Source: Micromonospora foliorum
GTDB lineage: Bacteria; Actinomycetota; Actinomycetes; Mycobacteriales; Micromonosporaceae
Reading direction: 5' to 3'
Assembly (NCBI RefSeq): GCF_022229015.1
Contig: NZ_JAKKFF010000223.1
Coordinates: 1 to 33,528, forward strand
DNA: 33,528 bases
In this document: positions 27,273 to 33,528 of the stretch, piece by piece
How the letters are laid out: each line of letters begins with the position of its first letter
Numbering within the stretch: the first letter of the stretch is position 1
Made by a program: the position numbers and the translations under genes
The notes under the pieces: model-generated
Seen by the model: only the letters and a program-made list of their open reading frames with translations
Told to the model about the DNA's origin: nothing
Databases searched by the model: none

Positions 27273-29132
27273 GTGAGCAGCGCAGCCCCCACGGCCCCCG
27301 ACGCCGCCCCTGAGCAGGCATTCCGCCTCGCCGATCAGGTCAACCGCCGACCCCGGGCCACCCGGCTGCTGGCCGCCGTCCGCCGCCACCGGGCCGACCT
27401 GCTGGCCGCTCTGATCTTCGCGGCGCTGGCCGGCTGGCTCACCCAGGGGCTGTGGCCCGACCCGGGCGCCCGCACCCTGGCGCTCAACCCGGAGGACCAG
27501 ACCCTCTACGAGTGGTTCCTGGCGGTGGACGCCCGCGCGCTGCTCGGCGACTTCGACCTGCTCACCGACCGGCTCAACGCCCCCGACGGCGTCAACCTGA
27601 TGGCCAACACCACGGTGATCGCACTCGGCGTCCTCTTCGCCCCGGTCACCCTGCTGCTCGGCGCGCCGGTCACCTTCGCGCTGCTCGCCGCCGCCAACCT
27701 CGCCGGCACCGCCCTCGCCTGGTACCTGCTGTTCCACCGGACGCTGCACGCCCGCCGGGTGGCCGCCGCACTCGGCGGTGGGCTGTGCGGATTCGGACCC
27801 GGCATGGTCTCGCAGACCAACAGCCACCTGCACATGACCGCCCAGTGGTTGGTGCCGGTGATCGTCTGGCTGGTGATCCGGCTGCTGCGGGCGTCCGACC
27901 CGGGGCCGGGAACGCCCGACGGGACCGGCCGTACCCGAACCTCCGGGCCGGATCGTCGGCGACTGTTCACCTCCGCGGCGGGGCTGGCCGGCGCGGTCAC
28001 CGCACAGGTCTTCATCGGCGAGGAGGTGCTCTTCCTCGCTGCCATCACGCTGTTGGTGATGGCGGTCAGCTACGCCGTGTCGGACCGGGACCTGGCCCGC
28101 CGGGCGCTCCCCGGCTTCGCCGCCGGGATGGCGGTCGCCGCCGGGCTCGCCCTGCTGGTGGTCGGCTATCCGCTGTGGTTCCAGTTCGCCGGGCCGCAGG
28201 GGGTCGCCGACGGGATGTTCGCCCCGGCCTACTTCTCCGCCGACCTGAGCAGCTGGTGGACGCTCTCCCCGCTGTCGGTGGCCGGCAGCGACGAGTCCGC
28301 CCGGCTGACCACCGGTCCCGCCGAGTACAACACGTTCCTCGGCTGGCCACTGCTGTTGGTCGCCGCGGTCTGCGCGATCTGGGTCGGCCGACGCCGGTTG
28401 GTCTTCGCCTGCGTCGTGGCGGGTCTGGTGATGGGGGCGCTCTCGCTCGGCCCGGAGGTGGTGCTCGGCGGCACCAGGACGGCGATCCCAGGCCCGTACG
28501 CCCTGATCGGAGGGCTGCCGGTGGTGGACGGGGCGTTGCCGATGCGGTTCGCGCTGGCGGTGCTGCCGATCGTCGCGACGCTGCTGGTGCTCGCGGTCGA
28601 CCAGGCCCTGCGCAGCTCCGGTCGGGCCCGGCGGCTGGTGCCACTGGCCGTCGGCGTGGCGCTGCTTTCGATCTTCCCGACGCCCCTGCCGACCACCGGC
28701 CGACCGGCCGTGCCGGAATTCATCACCGGCGGCCACTGGCGGCAGTGCGTACCGCCGGGCGGGGTGCTGGTCCCGGTGCCGCTGCCCACCCCGAAGGAGC
28801 CCTGGCCGATGCGCTGGGCGACCGCCGCCGACGCCGGTTTCGGGGTGCCGGAAGGCTTCTTCATCGGCCCGTACGGCAGGGGCGGCACCGCGGCGATGGG
28901 CACCTTCAAGCAGCCCACCTCCGCCCTCCTGGCGGATGTCGCCCGGCGCGGCGACCAACCGGCCATCGGCGACGAGCAGCGCCGCCAGGCCGCCCGCGAC
29001 GCGGAGTTCTGGGGCGCCTCCTGCGTGGCGCTCACCGACGACGCCCCGCACGCCGAGAGCCTGCGCGCAACCCTGGAGCAGCTCTACGGCCCATCCACCC
29101 GGATCGCCGACGCCTGGACCTGGCGCGTCTGA
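27273..29132 (+). CDS. Polytopic membrane protein, GT-C glycosyltransferase-like
   Basis: A 619-residue membrane protein. After a soluble N-terminus of about 45 residues it has some 11-12 membrane helices. A large loop after the first helix carries NPEDQTLYEWFLAVDARALLGDFDLLTDRLNAPDGVN, with acidic residues where GT-C enzymes have their catalytic Asp. QTNSHLHMTAQW follows near 185. The last 150 residues form a soluble, probably outer domain (EFITGGHWRQCVPPGGVLVPVPLP to YGPSTRIADAW). This layout fits GT-C transferases using polyprenyl-linked sugars, but no diagnostic motif proves it, so annotation as a membrane protein of unknown function is safe. GTG 27273 is chosen for the upstream TAGGGT. 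It stands alone between the tRNA and the convergent ndh. Confidence 0.85.
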   Translation: MSSAAPTAPDAAPEQAFRLADQVNRRPRATRLLAAVRRHRADLLAALIFAALAGWLTQGLWPDPGARTLALNPEDQTLYEWFLAVDARALLGDFDLLTDRLNAPDGVNLMANTTVIALGVLFAPVTLLLGAPVTFALLAAANLAGTALAWYLLFHRTLHARRVAAALGGGLCGFGPGMVSQTNSHLHMTAQWLVPVIVWLVIRLLRASDPGPGTPDGTGRTRTSGPDRRRLFTSAAGLAGAVTAQVFIGEEVLFLAAITLLVMAVSYAVSDRDLARRALPGFAAGMAVAAGLALLVVGYPLWFQFAGPQGVADGMFAPAYFSADLSSWWTLSPLSVAGSDESARLTTGPAEYNTFLGWPLLLVAAVCAIWVGRRRLVFACVVAGLVMGALSLGPEVVLGGTRTAIPGPYALIGGLPVVDGALPMRFALAVLPIVATLLVLAVDQALRSSGRARRLVPLAVGVALLSIFPTPLPTTGRPAVPEFITGGHWRQCVPPGGVLVPVPLPTPKEPWPMRWATAADAGFGVPEGFFIGPYGRGGTAAMGTFKQPTSALLADVARRGDQPAIGDEQRRQAARDAEFWGASCVALTDDAPHAESLRATLEQLYGPSTRIADAWTWRV

Positions 29133-29162
29133 CGACGGCGCGCGCGGCCGACATCGGATGCG

Positions 29163-29210
29163 ACAAAGGGGCCCCTTCCTGCCAGAAACGGCAGGAAGGG
29201 GCCCCTTTGT
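29163..29210. terminator. Perfect 21-bp bidirectional terminator hairpin
   Basis: Arms 29163-29183 and 29190-29210 are exact complements around the six-base loop AGAAAC. Each arm contains the 12-base palindrome AAGGGGCCCCTT. The stem ends in TTTGT on one side and ACAAA on the other. It starts 31 bases after the GT-C-like gene's stop and ends 11 bases before the ndh stop, serving both convergent genes. Confidence 0.9.
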
Positions 29211-29221
29211 GCAGGTGGGGG

Positions 29222-30553
29222 TCAGACGCGGGGCGCGCCGACCGGCTGGGAGGCCTCGGCGAACTCCTCGCGCGGGTCGTGCAACTGGCCCAGGGCGACC
29301 ACCTCACGCTTGAGGAAGAACGCCAACGACCAGTCCACCACCACGCGGACCTTGCGGTTGAACGACGGGATCCGGCTCATGTGGTACGTCCGGTGCATCA
29401 CCCAGGCCGGCCAACCGGTCATCTTGATCCCGTACACCTGGGCCACGCCCTTGTGCAGGCCTAGGCTCGCGACGCTGCCCACGTGCTTGTGCTTGTAGTT
29501 CACCGGCTCGCGACCCCGGATCACGGCCGTGATGTTGTCGGCCATCCGGGCGGCCTGGCGCACCGCGTGCTGAGCGCTCGGCGAGCAGAAGTTGCCCGGT
29601 TCCTTGGTCAGGTCCGGTACGGCGGCGCAGTCGCCGGCGCTCCAGGCACCCTCGACCACCTGGTCACCGTCGACCACCTGGAGCGTGGGCAGGCAGGTGA
29701 TCCGCCGACGGTCGTCGCGCGGGAAGTCGGTCGAGTCCAGCATCGGCGACGGCTTCACACCGGCCGTCCAGACGATCGTGTCGGAGCGGAAGCTGTCACC
29801 GTCGGAGAGCTTGACCACCCCGTCGACGCAGGACTCGAGCCGGGTGTCCAGCCGGATGTCCATGTTCCGCTTCAGCAGCTGCTGCACGGTATAGGCGCCC
29901 ATGTCCCGATCGACCTCGGGCAGCACCCGCTGGGTGGCCTCGACGAGCACCCAACGGACCTCGTCCTGCTTGAGCTCCGGGTAGTAGCGCAGGGCGTCGC
30001 GAGCCATGTCCTCCATCTCGGCGAGCGCCTCGATGCCGGCGTACCCACCGCCGACGAAGGTGAAGGTCAGCGCCGAACGGCGGACGTCCGGATCCGGCGT
30101 GGCAGCCGCCACGTCGAGCCGATCCAGCACGTGGTTACGCAGGTAGATCGCCTCGCCGATGGTCTTGAACCCGATGCCCTGCTCGTGCAGGCCGGGGATC
30201 GGCAGGGTGCGGGAGACCGAACCCGGGGCCACGATCACGTGGTCGTAGGTGATCTCCCGGGCCGGGCCGCTGATCGGCTGCACGGTGGCCACCTTGCGGT
30301 CGTGCTCGATCCGCGTGACCGTGCCGGCCACCATCTTGCACCGGCGCAACTCCCGCCGCAGCGGCACCACGGAGTGCCGCGGGGAGATGTTGCCCGCCGC
30401 CGCCTCGGGCAGGAACGGCTGATAGGTCATGTGGGGCTGGGGGTCCACCACCATGACCTCAGCCTCACGGGAGCTGAGCTTCTTCGACAGGCGCAGGGCG
30501 GCGTACAGACCGACGTGCCCGGCACCAACCACAAGGATCCGCTTCGGATTCAC
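29222..30553 (-). CDS. ndh: Type II NADH dehydrogenase (NDH-2)
   Basis: A 443-residue FAD enzyme that passes electrons from NADH to quinone at the inner face of the membrane without pumping protons. The FAD fold opens with ILVVGAGHVGLYAALRLSKKL. The NADH fold has FTFVGGGYAGIEALAEM near residue 170. TIVWTAGVKPSP near 290 and AWSAGDCAAVPDL near 330 complete the flavin site. The C-terminal FNRKVRVVVDWSLAFFLKREVVAL is the amphipathic anchor region seen in NDH-2. GTG at 30553 has GGGGAAAGA upstream. TGTG/CACA half-sites lie 50-75 bases before the start. Related nitroreductase-like flavoproteins share the fold, but the anchor favours Ndh. Confidence 0.92.
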   Translation of the reverse strand: MNPKRILVVGAGHVGLYAALRLSKKLSSREAEVMVVDPQPHMTYQPFLPEAAAGNISPRHSVVPLRRELRRCKMVAGTVTRIEHDRKVATVQPISGPAREITYDHVIVAPGSVSRTLPIPGLHEQGIGFKTIGEAIYLRNHVLDRLDVAAATPDPDVRRSALTFTFVGGGYAGIEALAEMEDMARDALRYYPELKQDEVRWVLVEATQRVLPEVDRDMGAYTVQQLLKRNMDIRLDTRLESCVDGVVKLSDGDSFRSDTIVWTAGVKPSPMLDSTDFPRDDRRRITCLPTLQVVDGDQVVEGAWSAGDCAAVPDLTKEPGNFCSPSAQHAVRQAARMADNITAVIRGREPVNYKHKHVGSVASLGLHKGVAQVYGIKMTGWPAWVMHRTYHMSRIPSFNRKVRVVVDWSLAFFLKREVVALGQLHDPREEFAEASQPVGAPRV

Positions 30554-30605
30554 GTCGTCTATCTTTCCCCGGCCGGCTCAGGTAATCCCGCTCGCGGCCC
30601 CCATC

Positions 30606-30628
30606 TGTGACGGAGCACAACCCATGTG
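30606..30628. promoter_or_regulatory. TGTG/CACA half-site cluster upstream of ndh
   Basis: TGTG at 30606-30609, CACA at 30616-30619 and TGTG at 30625-30628 stand 9-10 bases apart, about one helical turn each, in front of ndh. The outer two form a direct repeat TGTGAC. The spacing does not fit the 16-base Rex or Crp palindromes, so the regulator is open. Confidence 0.25.
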
Positions 30629-30655
30629 ACCTGCGTAACCCTCAGTTCGCAGTGG

Positions 30656-31216
30656 TCACCGACGCCGCAGCAGCCAGCCCAGCAACGCGGCCGTCCCCAC
30701 CGCCACCAGCAGCCCCAGCACGGTGACCCACTGGTATCCGGCTCCCCCACCCGACCCCGCCGCCTGCAACAACAGCACGCCGAGCACGGCGGTACCCAAC
30801 AGCACGGCGGCCGACCGCACCAACCAACGGCTGATCAACTCGGGGTCGACCACCGCGTCGTAGGGCAACAGCGCGGCCAGCGCGCAGAGGGTGTGCCCCA
30901 GGTAGAGCAGGGCCGCGACGGCGAGCAGCCGCCAGAGGGCCACCGGACGGCCGTACCCGTCGGTGGCGAACAGCCAGCCGCCGACCGTGACCAACGCCGT
31001 GAAGGTCGCCCAGACCCGGCGCGGCCCGAACGCCGGCAACAGGGCAGCCACCGCCAGGAAGAGGATCGACCGGCCGGAAAGCACCTCCACGGGGAACGCC
31101 AGGGCGAACCCGGCAAAGACGATGACGAAGATCCCGACCCGGACCAGCAGCGGGGCCACGCTGACGCGGGACACGGCGTACTGCGCCGCCCGGACCCGCT
31201 CCACGACGGCGTTCAC
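30656..31216 (-). CDS. Membrane protein of the moxR-DUF58 cluster
   Basis: A 186-residue integral membrane protein that I cannot assign to a named family. There are about five helices: 25-45, 50-65, 70-85, 95-120 and 135-180, the last ending in GTAALLGWLLRRR. Short charged loops include DGYGRPVALWR and YDAVVDPELISRW. GTG at 31216 follows a short repeat-like segment. As the last gene after moxR and DUF58 it sits where such operons often carry a membrane or transglutaminase-type partner, so a role in the same assembly process is plausible. It ends 102 bases before the ndh start. Confidence 0.82.
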   Translation of the reverse strand: MNAVVERVRAAQYAVSRVSVAPLLVRVGIFVIVFAGFALAFPVEVLSGRSILFLAVAALLPAFGPRRVWATFTALVTVGGWLFATDGYGRPVALWRLLAVAALLYLGHTLCALAALLPYDAVVDPELISRWLVRSAAVLLGTAVLGVLLLQAAGSGGGAGYQWVTVLGLLVAVGTAALLGWLLRRR

Positions 31217-31272
31217 CGCGCCCGCCTTTCGTTCGCGACTGCGGGGCTCGCAAGCTCACTCCTCGCGCTCAC
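31217..31272 (-). repeat. Repeat-like segment with a coupled micro-frame
   Basis: On the minus strand GTGAGC plus GCGAG occurs twice in tandem, followed by CCCCGCAGTCGCGAACG. It can be read as MSARSELASPAVANERRAR from GTG 31272, with the stop overlapping the next start as GTGA. Low-complexity GAGC/GCGAG strings near starts are also seen at 22739. More likely a dispersed sequence element than a real peptide. Confidence 0.35.
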
Positions 31273-31291
31273 CGCACCCGCCTCCTTCCGT

Positions 31292-32728
31292 TCACCGGCC
31301 ACCCACCCTGGGGGCTGTCGCCAACCGGGCCACATCCCGCAGCACCTGGTCCAGGCTGCCGGCGCCGGCCCAGCGCACCACAGGCACGCCGTGCTCCCGG
31401 AGCTGGCCGATCATGATCTCCCGATCCAGACGCCACAGCCGGTACGCCACCTCGGCCCAACCCCGGTCCTTCGGCGACGCCAGGTCGGTCGGCAACGTGT
31501 CGACCGCCACCACGAACCGTCCGCCGCGGGCCAGCCGGGCGAGCATCTGCGCCGACCGCTCGTCCAGCAGCGGGGTGAGCACCACCACCAAGGCGTCCGA
31601 GGAGAGCAACTGCGGGCCGAAGACCTGGTCGTACGGCTCGTGCGCGGACGCGTGGACCCGGACGTCGAGCAACCACTCCAGGACGGTCAGGTACTGCCGC
31701 CGCCCGGCGGCCGGCCGGAGCCGGCGGGCTGCCGGCCCGTACTCCAGCAGCGAGACCCGGTCGCCACGGTGCAGGTAGTGCTCGGCAATCGCGGCGGTGG
31801 CCCGCACGGTGGTGTCCAGCACCGAGGCGGCGCCGTTCACCCCACCGGAGCGGCCCGCCTCGGCGAGCACGTCGAGCAGCACCACCACCTCCGCGTCCCG
31901 GTCGGAGAGAGTGGCGGCCACGTGCAACTGCCGGGCCCGCAACGAGACCCGCCAGTCGATCCGGCGCAGCCGGTCCCCGGGGGCGAAGACGCGAACACCG
32001 GCCAACTCGCCGCCCTCCCCGGGTCGGCGGGAGTGGTGCGCCCCGACCAGGCCGGCGGCGCGGGGCATCGCCTCGACCGCCTCGAACGGCTCGGTACGCG
32101 GGTACACCCGCACCCGGACCGGCTCGGTGATCACCGCCCGGGAGACCAGCAGACCACCCGCCGTGGCGACCCGGGCACCGGCGGGACCGATCGGGTGCCG
32201 ACCCCAGCGCAGGGCCTTGCCGGCCAACTCCAGGTCCACCGCGGCGTCGATCGGCACCGAGGTCACGAACGGCCGGTCCGCGACGGAACGACCCCCGCCG
32301 GTGCCCGCCGCACCGGTCGCCGGCACGGCGCTCTGCTCCCCGTCCTCGACGGCCTGGTCGTGGGCGAAGCCGGCCCGGTCGATCCGCAGCCACGGCGACA
32401 CGCGGGAACGCATCACCACCAGGTCGTAGTCGACCGTGTCCGGGTTGCCGACGGTCACCGCCGCGGTCACGTCGCCACCCTCGACCAGCGGCCCGCCGTC
32501 ACCCTGGGTGATCCACACCTGCGGTAGCGCCGTGGGCCGCCGTCGCAGCGCGTACGCGGTGCCCAGCGCGAACGGGGCGGCAAGCACGATCAGGTCCACC
32601 CGACCCAGCAGCACGCCGGCCACCAGCAGCAGGCCGGCGAGCAGCACCGCGCGACCGAGCGCCGGGGTGGGCGCCCAACCGGCAGTCGATTCCGCTTCGG
32701 TGGCCCTCGGCACGGTCGGTCCGGTCAT
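31292..32728 (-). CDS. DUF58 domain protein
   Basis: A 478-residue protein usually paired with MoxR ATPases. Two membrane helices at about 24-42 and 44-62 anchor it. A beta-rich middle part follows, then the DUF58 signature FAPGDRLRRIDWRVSLRARQLHVATLSDRDAEVVVLLDVL near residues 250-290. The end is a von Willebrand factor A-like fold (DALVVVLTPLLDERSAQML near 385). The MIDAS site looks incomplete, as usual for DUF58. ATG at 32728 overlaps the moxR stop in TGATG, so the two are translationally coupled. The pair is thought to act as a chaperone that assembles or inserts metals into envelope complexes; the client is unknown. Confidence 0.94.
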   Translation of the reverse strand: MTGPTVPRATEAESTAGWAPTPALGRAVLLAGLLLVAGVLLGRVDLIVLAAPFALGTAYALRRRPTALPQVWITQGDGGPLVEGGDVTAAVTVGNPDTVDYDLVVMRSRVSPWLRIDRAGFAHDQAVEDGEQSAVPATGAAGTGGGRSVADRPFVTSVPIDAAVDLELAGKALRWGRHPIGPAGARVATAGGLLVSRAVITEPVRVRVYPRTEPFEAVEAMPRAAGLVGAHHSRRPGEGGELAGVRVFAPGDRLRRIDWRVSLRARQLHVAATLSDRDAEVVVLLDVLAEAGRSGGVNGAASVLDTTVRATAAIAEHYLHRGDRVSLLEYGPAARRLRPAAGRRQYLTVLEWLLDVRVHASAHEPYDQVFGPQLLSSDALVVVLTPLLDERSAQMLARLARGGRFVVAVDTLPTDLASPKDRGWAEVAYRLWRLDREIMIGQLREHGVPVVRWAGAGSLDQVLRDVARLATAPRVGGR

Positions 32729-33528
32729 CAGTGCCGGGGCCCGCCGGCGGCGTAGCTGGGCAGCGCGCCACTGGCCGGGGCGGGCGTCGACTCCAGCACC
32801 TCACCCACCACGAACGCCGGATCGACCCGACGCAACCACATCTCCGGACGCAGGGTGATCCGGTGCGCCAGGGCGGGCGCCGCCACCGACTTGACGTCCT
32901 CCGGCACCACGTAGTCCCGTCCGCCGAACACCGCGCGGACCCGGGCCAGCAGCAGCAGTGCCAGCGAACCGCGAGGTGAGGCGCCAACCAGCACCGACGG
33001 GTGCTCCCGGGTGGCCGCGGTGAGCGACACGATGTAACGGCCGATGGAGTCCTCCACCACCACGTCCTCCAGGGCGGCCTGCATGGCCCGCAGAGTTGCC
33101 GCGTCGACCACCGCCTTGATGTCCGCCTCCTCCCGGCGACGGCTCATCCGACGGCGCAGCACCTCCCACTCCTCTTCGTGCTGTGGGTAACCGAACGAGA
33201 CCCGCAGCAGGAACCGGTCCAGCTGCGCCTCGGGCAGCGGGTAGGTGCCCTCGTACTCGATGGGGTTGGCGGTGGCCAGCACGTGGAACGGCTCGTCCAG
33301 CTTGTAGGTCACACCCTCCACCGACACCTGCTTCTCCTGCATCGCCTCCAGCAGCGCCGACTGGGTCTTCGGCGGCGTCCGGTTGATCTCGTCGGCGAGG
33401 AGCAGGTTGGTGAAGACCGGGCCGGCCCGGAAGGTGAAGTCGCCGTTGCGCTGGTCGTAGAGGAAGGAGCCGGTGACGTCGGCGGGGAGCAGGTCGGGGG
33501 TGAACTGCAACCGGCGGAAGTCCAACCC
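32728..33528 (-). CDS. MoxR family AAA+ ATPase, 5' end outside window
   Basis: The C-terminal 266 codons of a MoxR ATPase. The first residues seen are GLDFRRLQFTPDLLPADVTG, which in this family follow the Walker A loop, so about 75 N-terminal residues are missing beyond the right edge. Walker B is LLLADEINRTPPKTQSALLEAMQE. Sensor 1 is VLATANPIEYEGTYPLPEAQLDRFLL with the family's arginine finger. The lid domain has GASPRGSLALLLLARVRA, sensor 2. The last 20 residues (APASGALPSYAAGGPRH) are disordered. DUF58 and a membrane protein follow in an operon. MoxR proteins act as chaperones for protein complex maturation. Confidence 0.95.
   Translation of the reverse strand, partial: GLDFRRLQFTPDLLPADVTGSFLYDQRNGDFTFRAGPVFTNLLLADEINRTPPKTQSALLEAMQEKQVSVEGVTYKLDEPFHVLATANPIEYEGTYPLPEAQLDRFLLRVSFGYPQHEEEWEVLRRRMSRRREEADIKAVVDAATLRAMQAALEDVVVEDSIGRYIVSLTAATREHPSVLVGASPRGSLALLLLARVRAVFGGRDYVVPEDVKSVAAPALAHRITLRPEMWLRRVDPAFVVGEVLESTPAPASGALPSYAAGGPRH

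Noticed and set aside
27078..29051. The minus-strand frame antisense to the GT-C-like gene that continues into the BI-1 gene
   Set aside because: Low-complexity Gly/Arg/Gln translation opposite a well-formed membrane protein; only its end (26169-26984) is a real gene.
30606..30619. Rex or Crp operator before ndh
   Set aside because: TGTG and CACA are six bases apart; the known 16-base palindromes need eight between these half-sites.

Overview
The window is a GC-rich actinobacterial chromosome segment, most likely from the Micromonosporaceae (Micromonospora or a close relative). The signs are strong third-codon-position GC bias with long open frames opposite nearly every gene, GTG and TTG starts, a mycothiol gene (mca), many genes with a TANNNT -10 box only 6-7 bases before the start codon (leaderless transcripts), and a tRNA-Leu(UAA) like Streptomyces bldA. 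I see no transposase, integrase, phage gene or CRISPR array. This is core chromosome, cut by the window edge in one gene at each end.

Layout, left to right. At 2-2236 is the end of a very large polytopic membrane protein. 2422-4121 (minus) is purK-purE. 4243-6279 (minus) is a DUF255/thioredoxin-fold protein. 6349-8880 (minus) is a membrane GGDEF-EAL protein preceded by a possible coupled micro-ORF. 9060-10283 (minus) is a small membrane protein and mca. 10486-11580 (plus) is a DUF4307 protein and greA. 11677-12897 (minus) is ilvA and 13051-13929 (minus) a zinc-ribbon/DUF4328 protein. 13976-16541 (minus) is metB followed by an amidase. 16638-19603 (plus) is a HIT protein, msrA, a long structured leader, RNase Z and a GNAT acetyltransferase. 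19737-21535 (minus) is cystathionine beta-synthase and a YkvA-like protein. 21690-24893 (plus) is two tandem SGNH hydrolases and a thiolase. 24905-26984 (minus) is a small unknown protein and two tandem Bax-inhibitor-1 family proteins. tRNA-Leu(UAA) follows at 27091-27171 (minus). 27273-29132 (plus) is a GT-C-like membrane protein. 29222-33528 (minus) is a type II NADH dehydrogenase and a moxR-DUF58-membrane protein cluster.

Several genes share a theme of sulfur and redox metabolism: cystathionine beta-synthase and metB (transsulfuration), msrA, mca (mycothiol conjugate detoxification) and a CxxC thioredoxin-fold protein. Thiolase, SGNH, cbs, metB, greA, DUF4307, mca, small membrane protein and DUF255 keep the order and relative orientation I recall for Rv1074c-Rv1084 of Mycobacterium tuberculosis. 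The GGDEF-EAL, ilvA, DUF4328, amidase, HIT, msrA, rnz and GNAT genes are interspersed in that old block.

The most promising undescribed element is the 368-base gap before RNase Z (17800-18167). It holds a terminator, a likely promoter, a 12-19 codon micro-ORF whose ribosome-binding site pairs with 17 bases of the 16S rRNA 3' end, a 10-bp long-range helix linking that ORF to downstream RNA, several hairpins, and a 12-bp stem closing a three-way junction just before the rnz start. Other notable structure: two copies of a long inverted repeat in convergent gaps, and a perfect 21-bp bidirectional terminator hairpin. All calls are from reading the sequence; no searches or folding programs were run.
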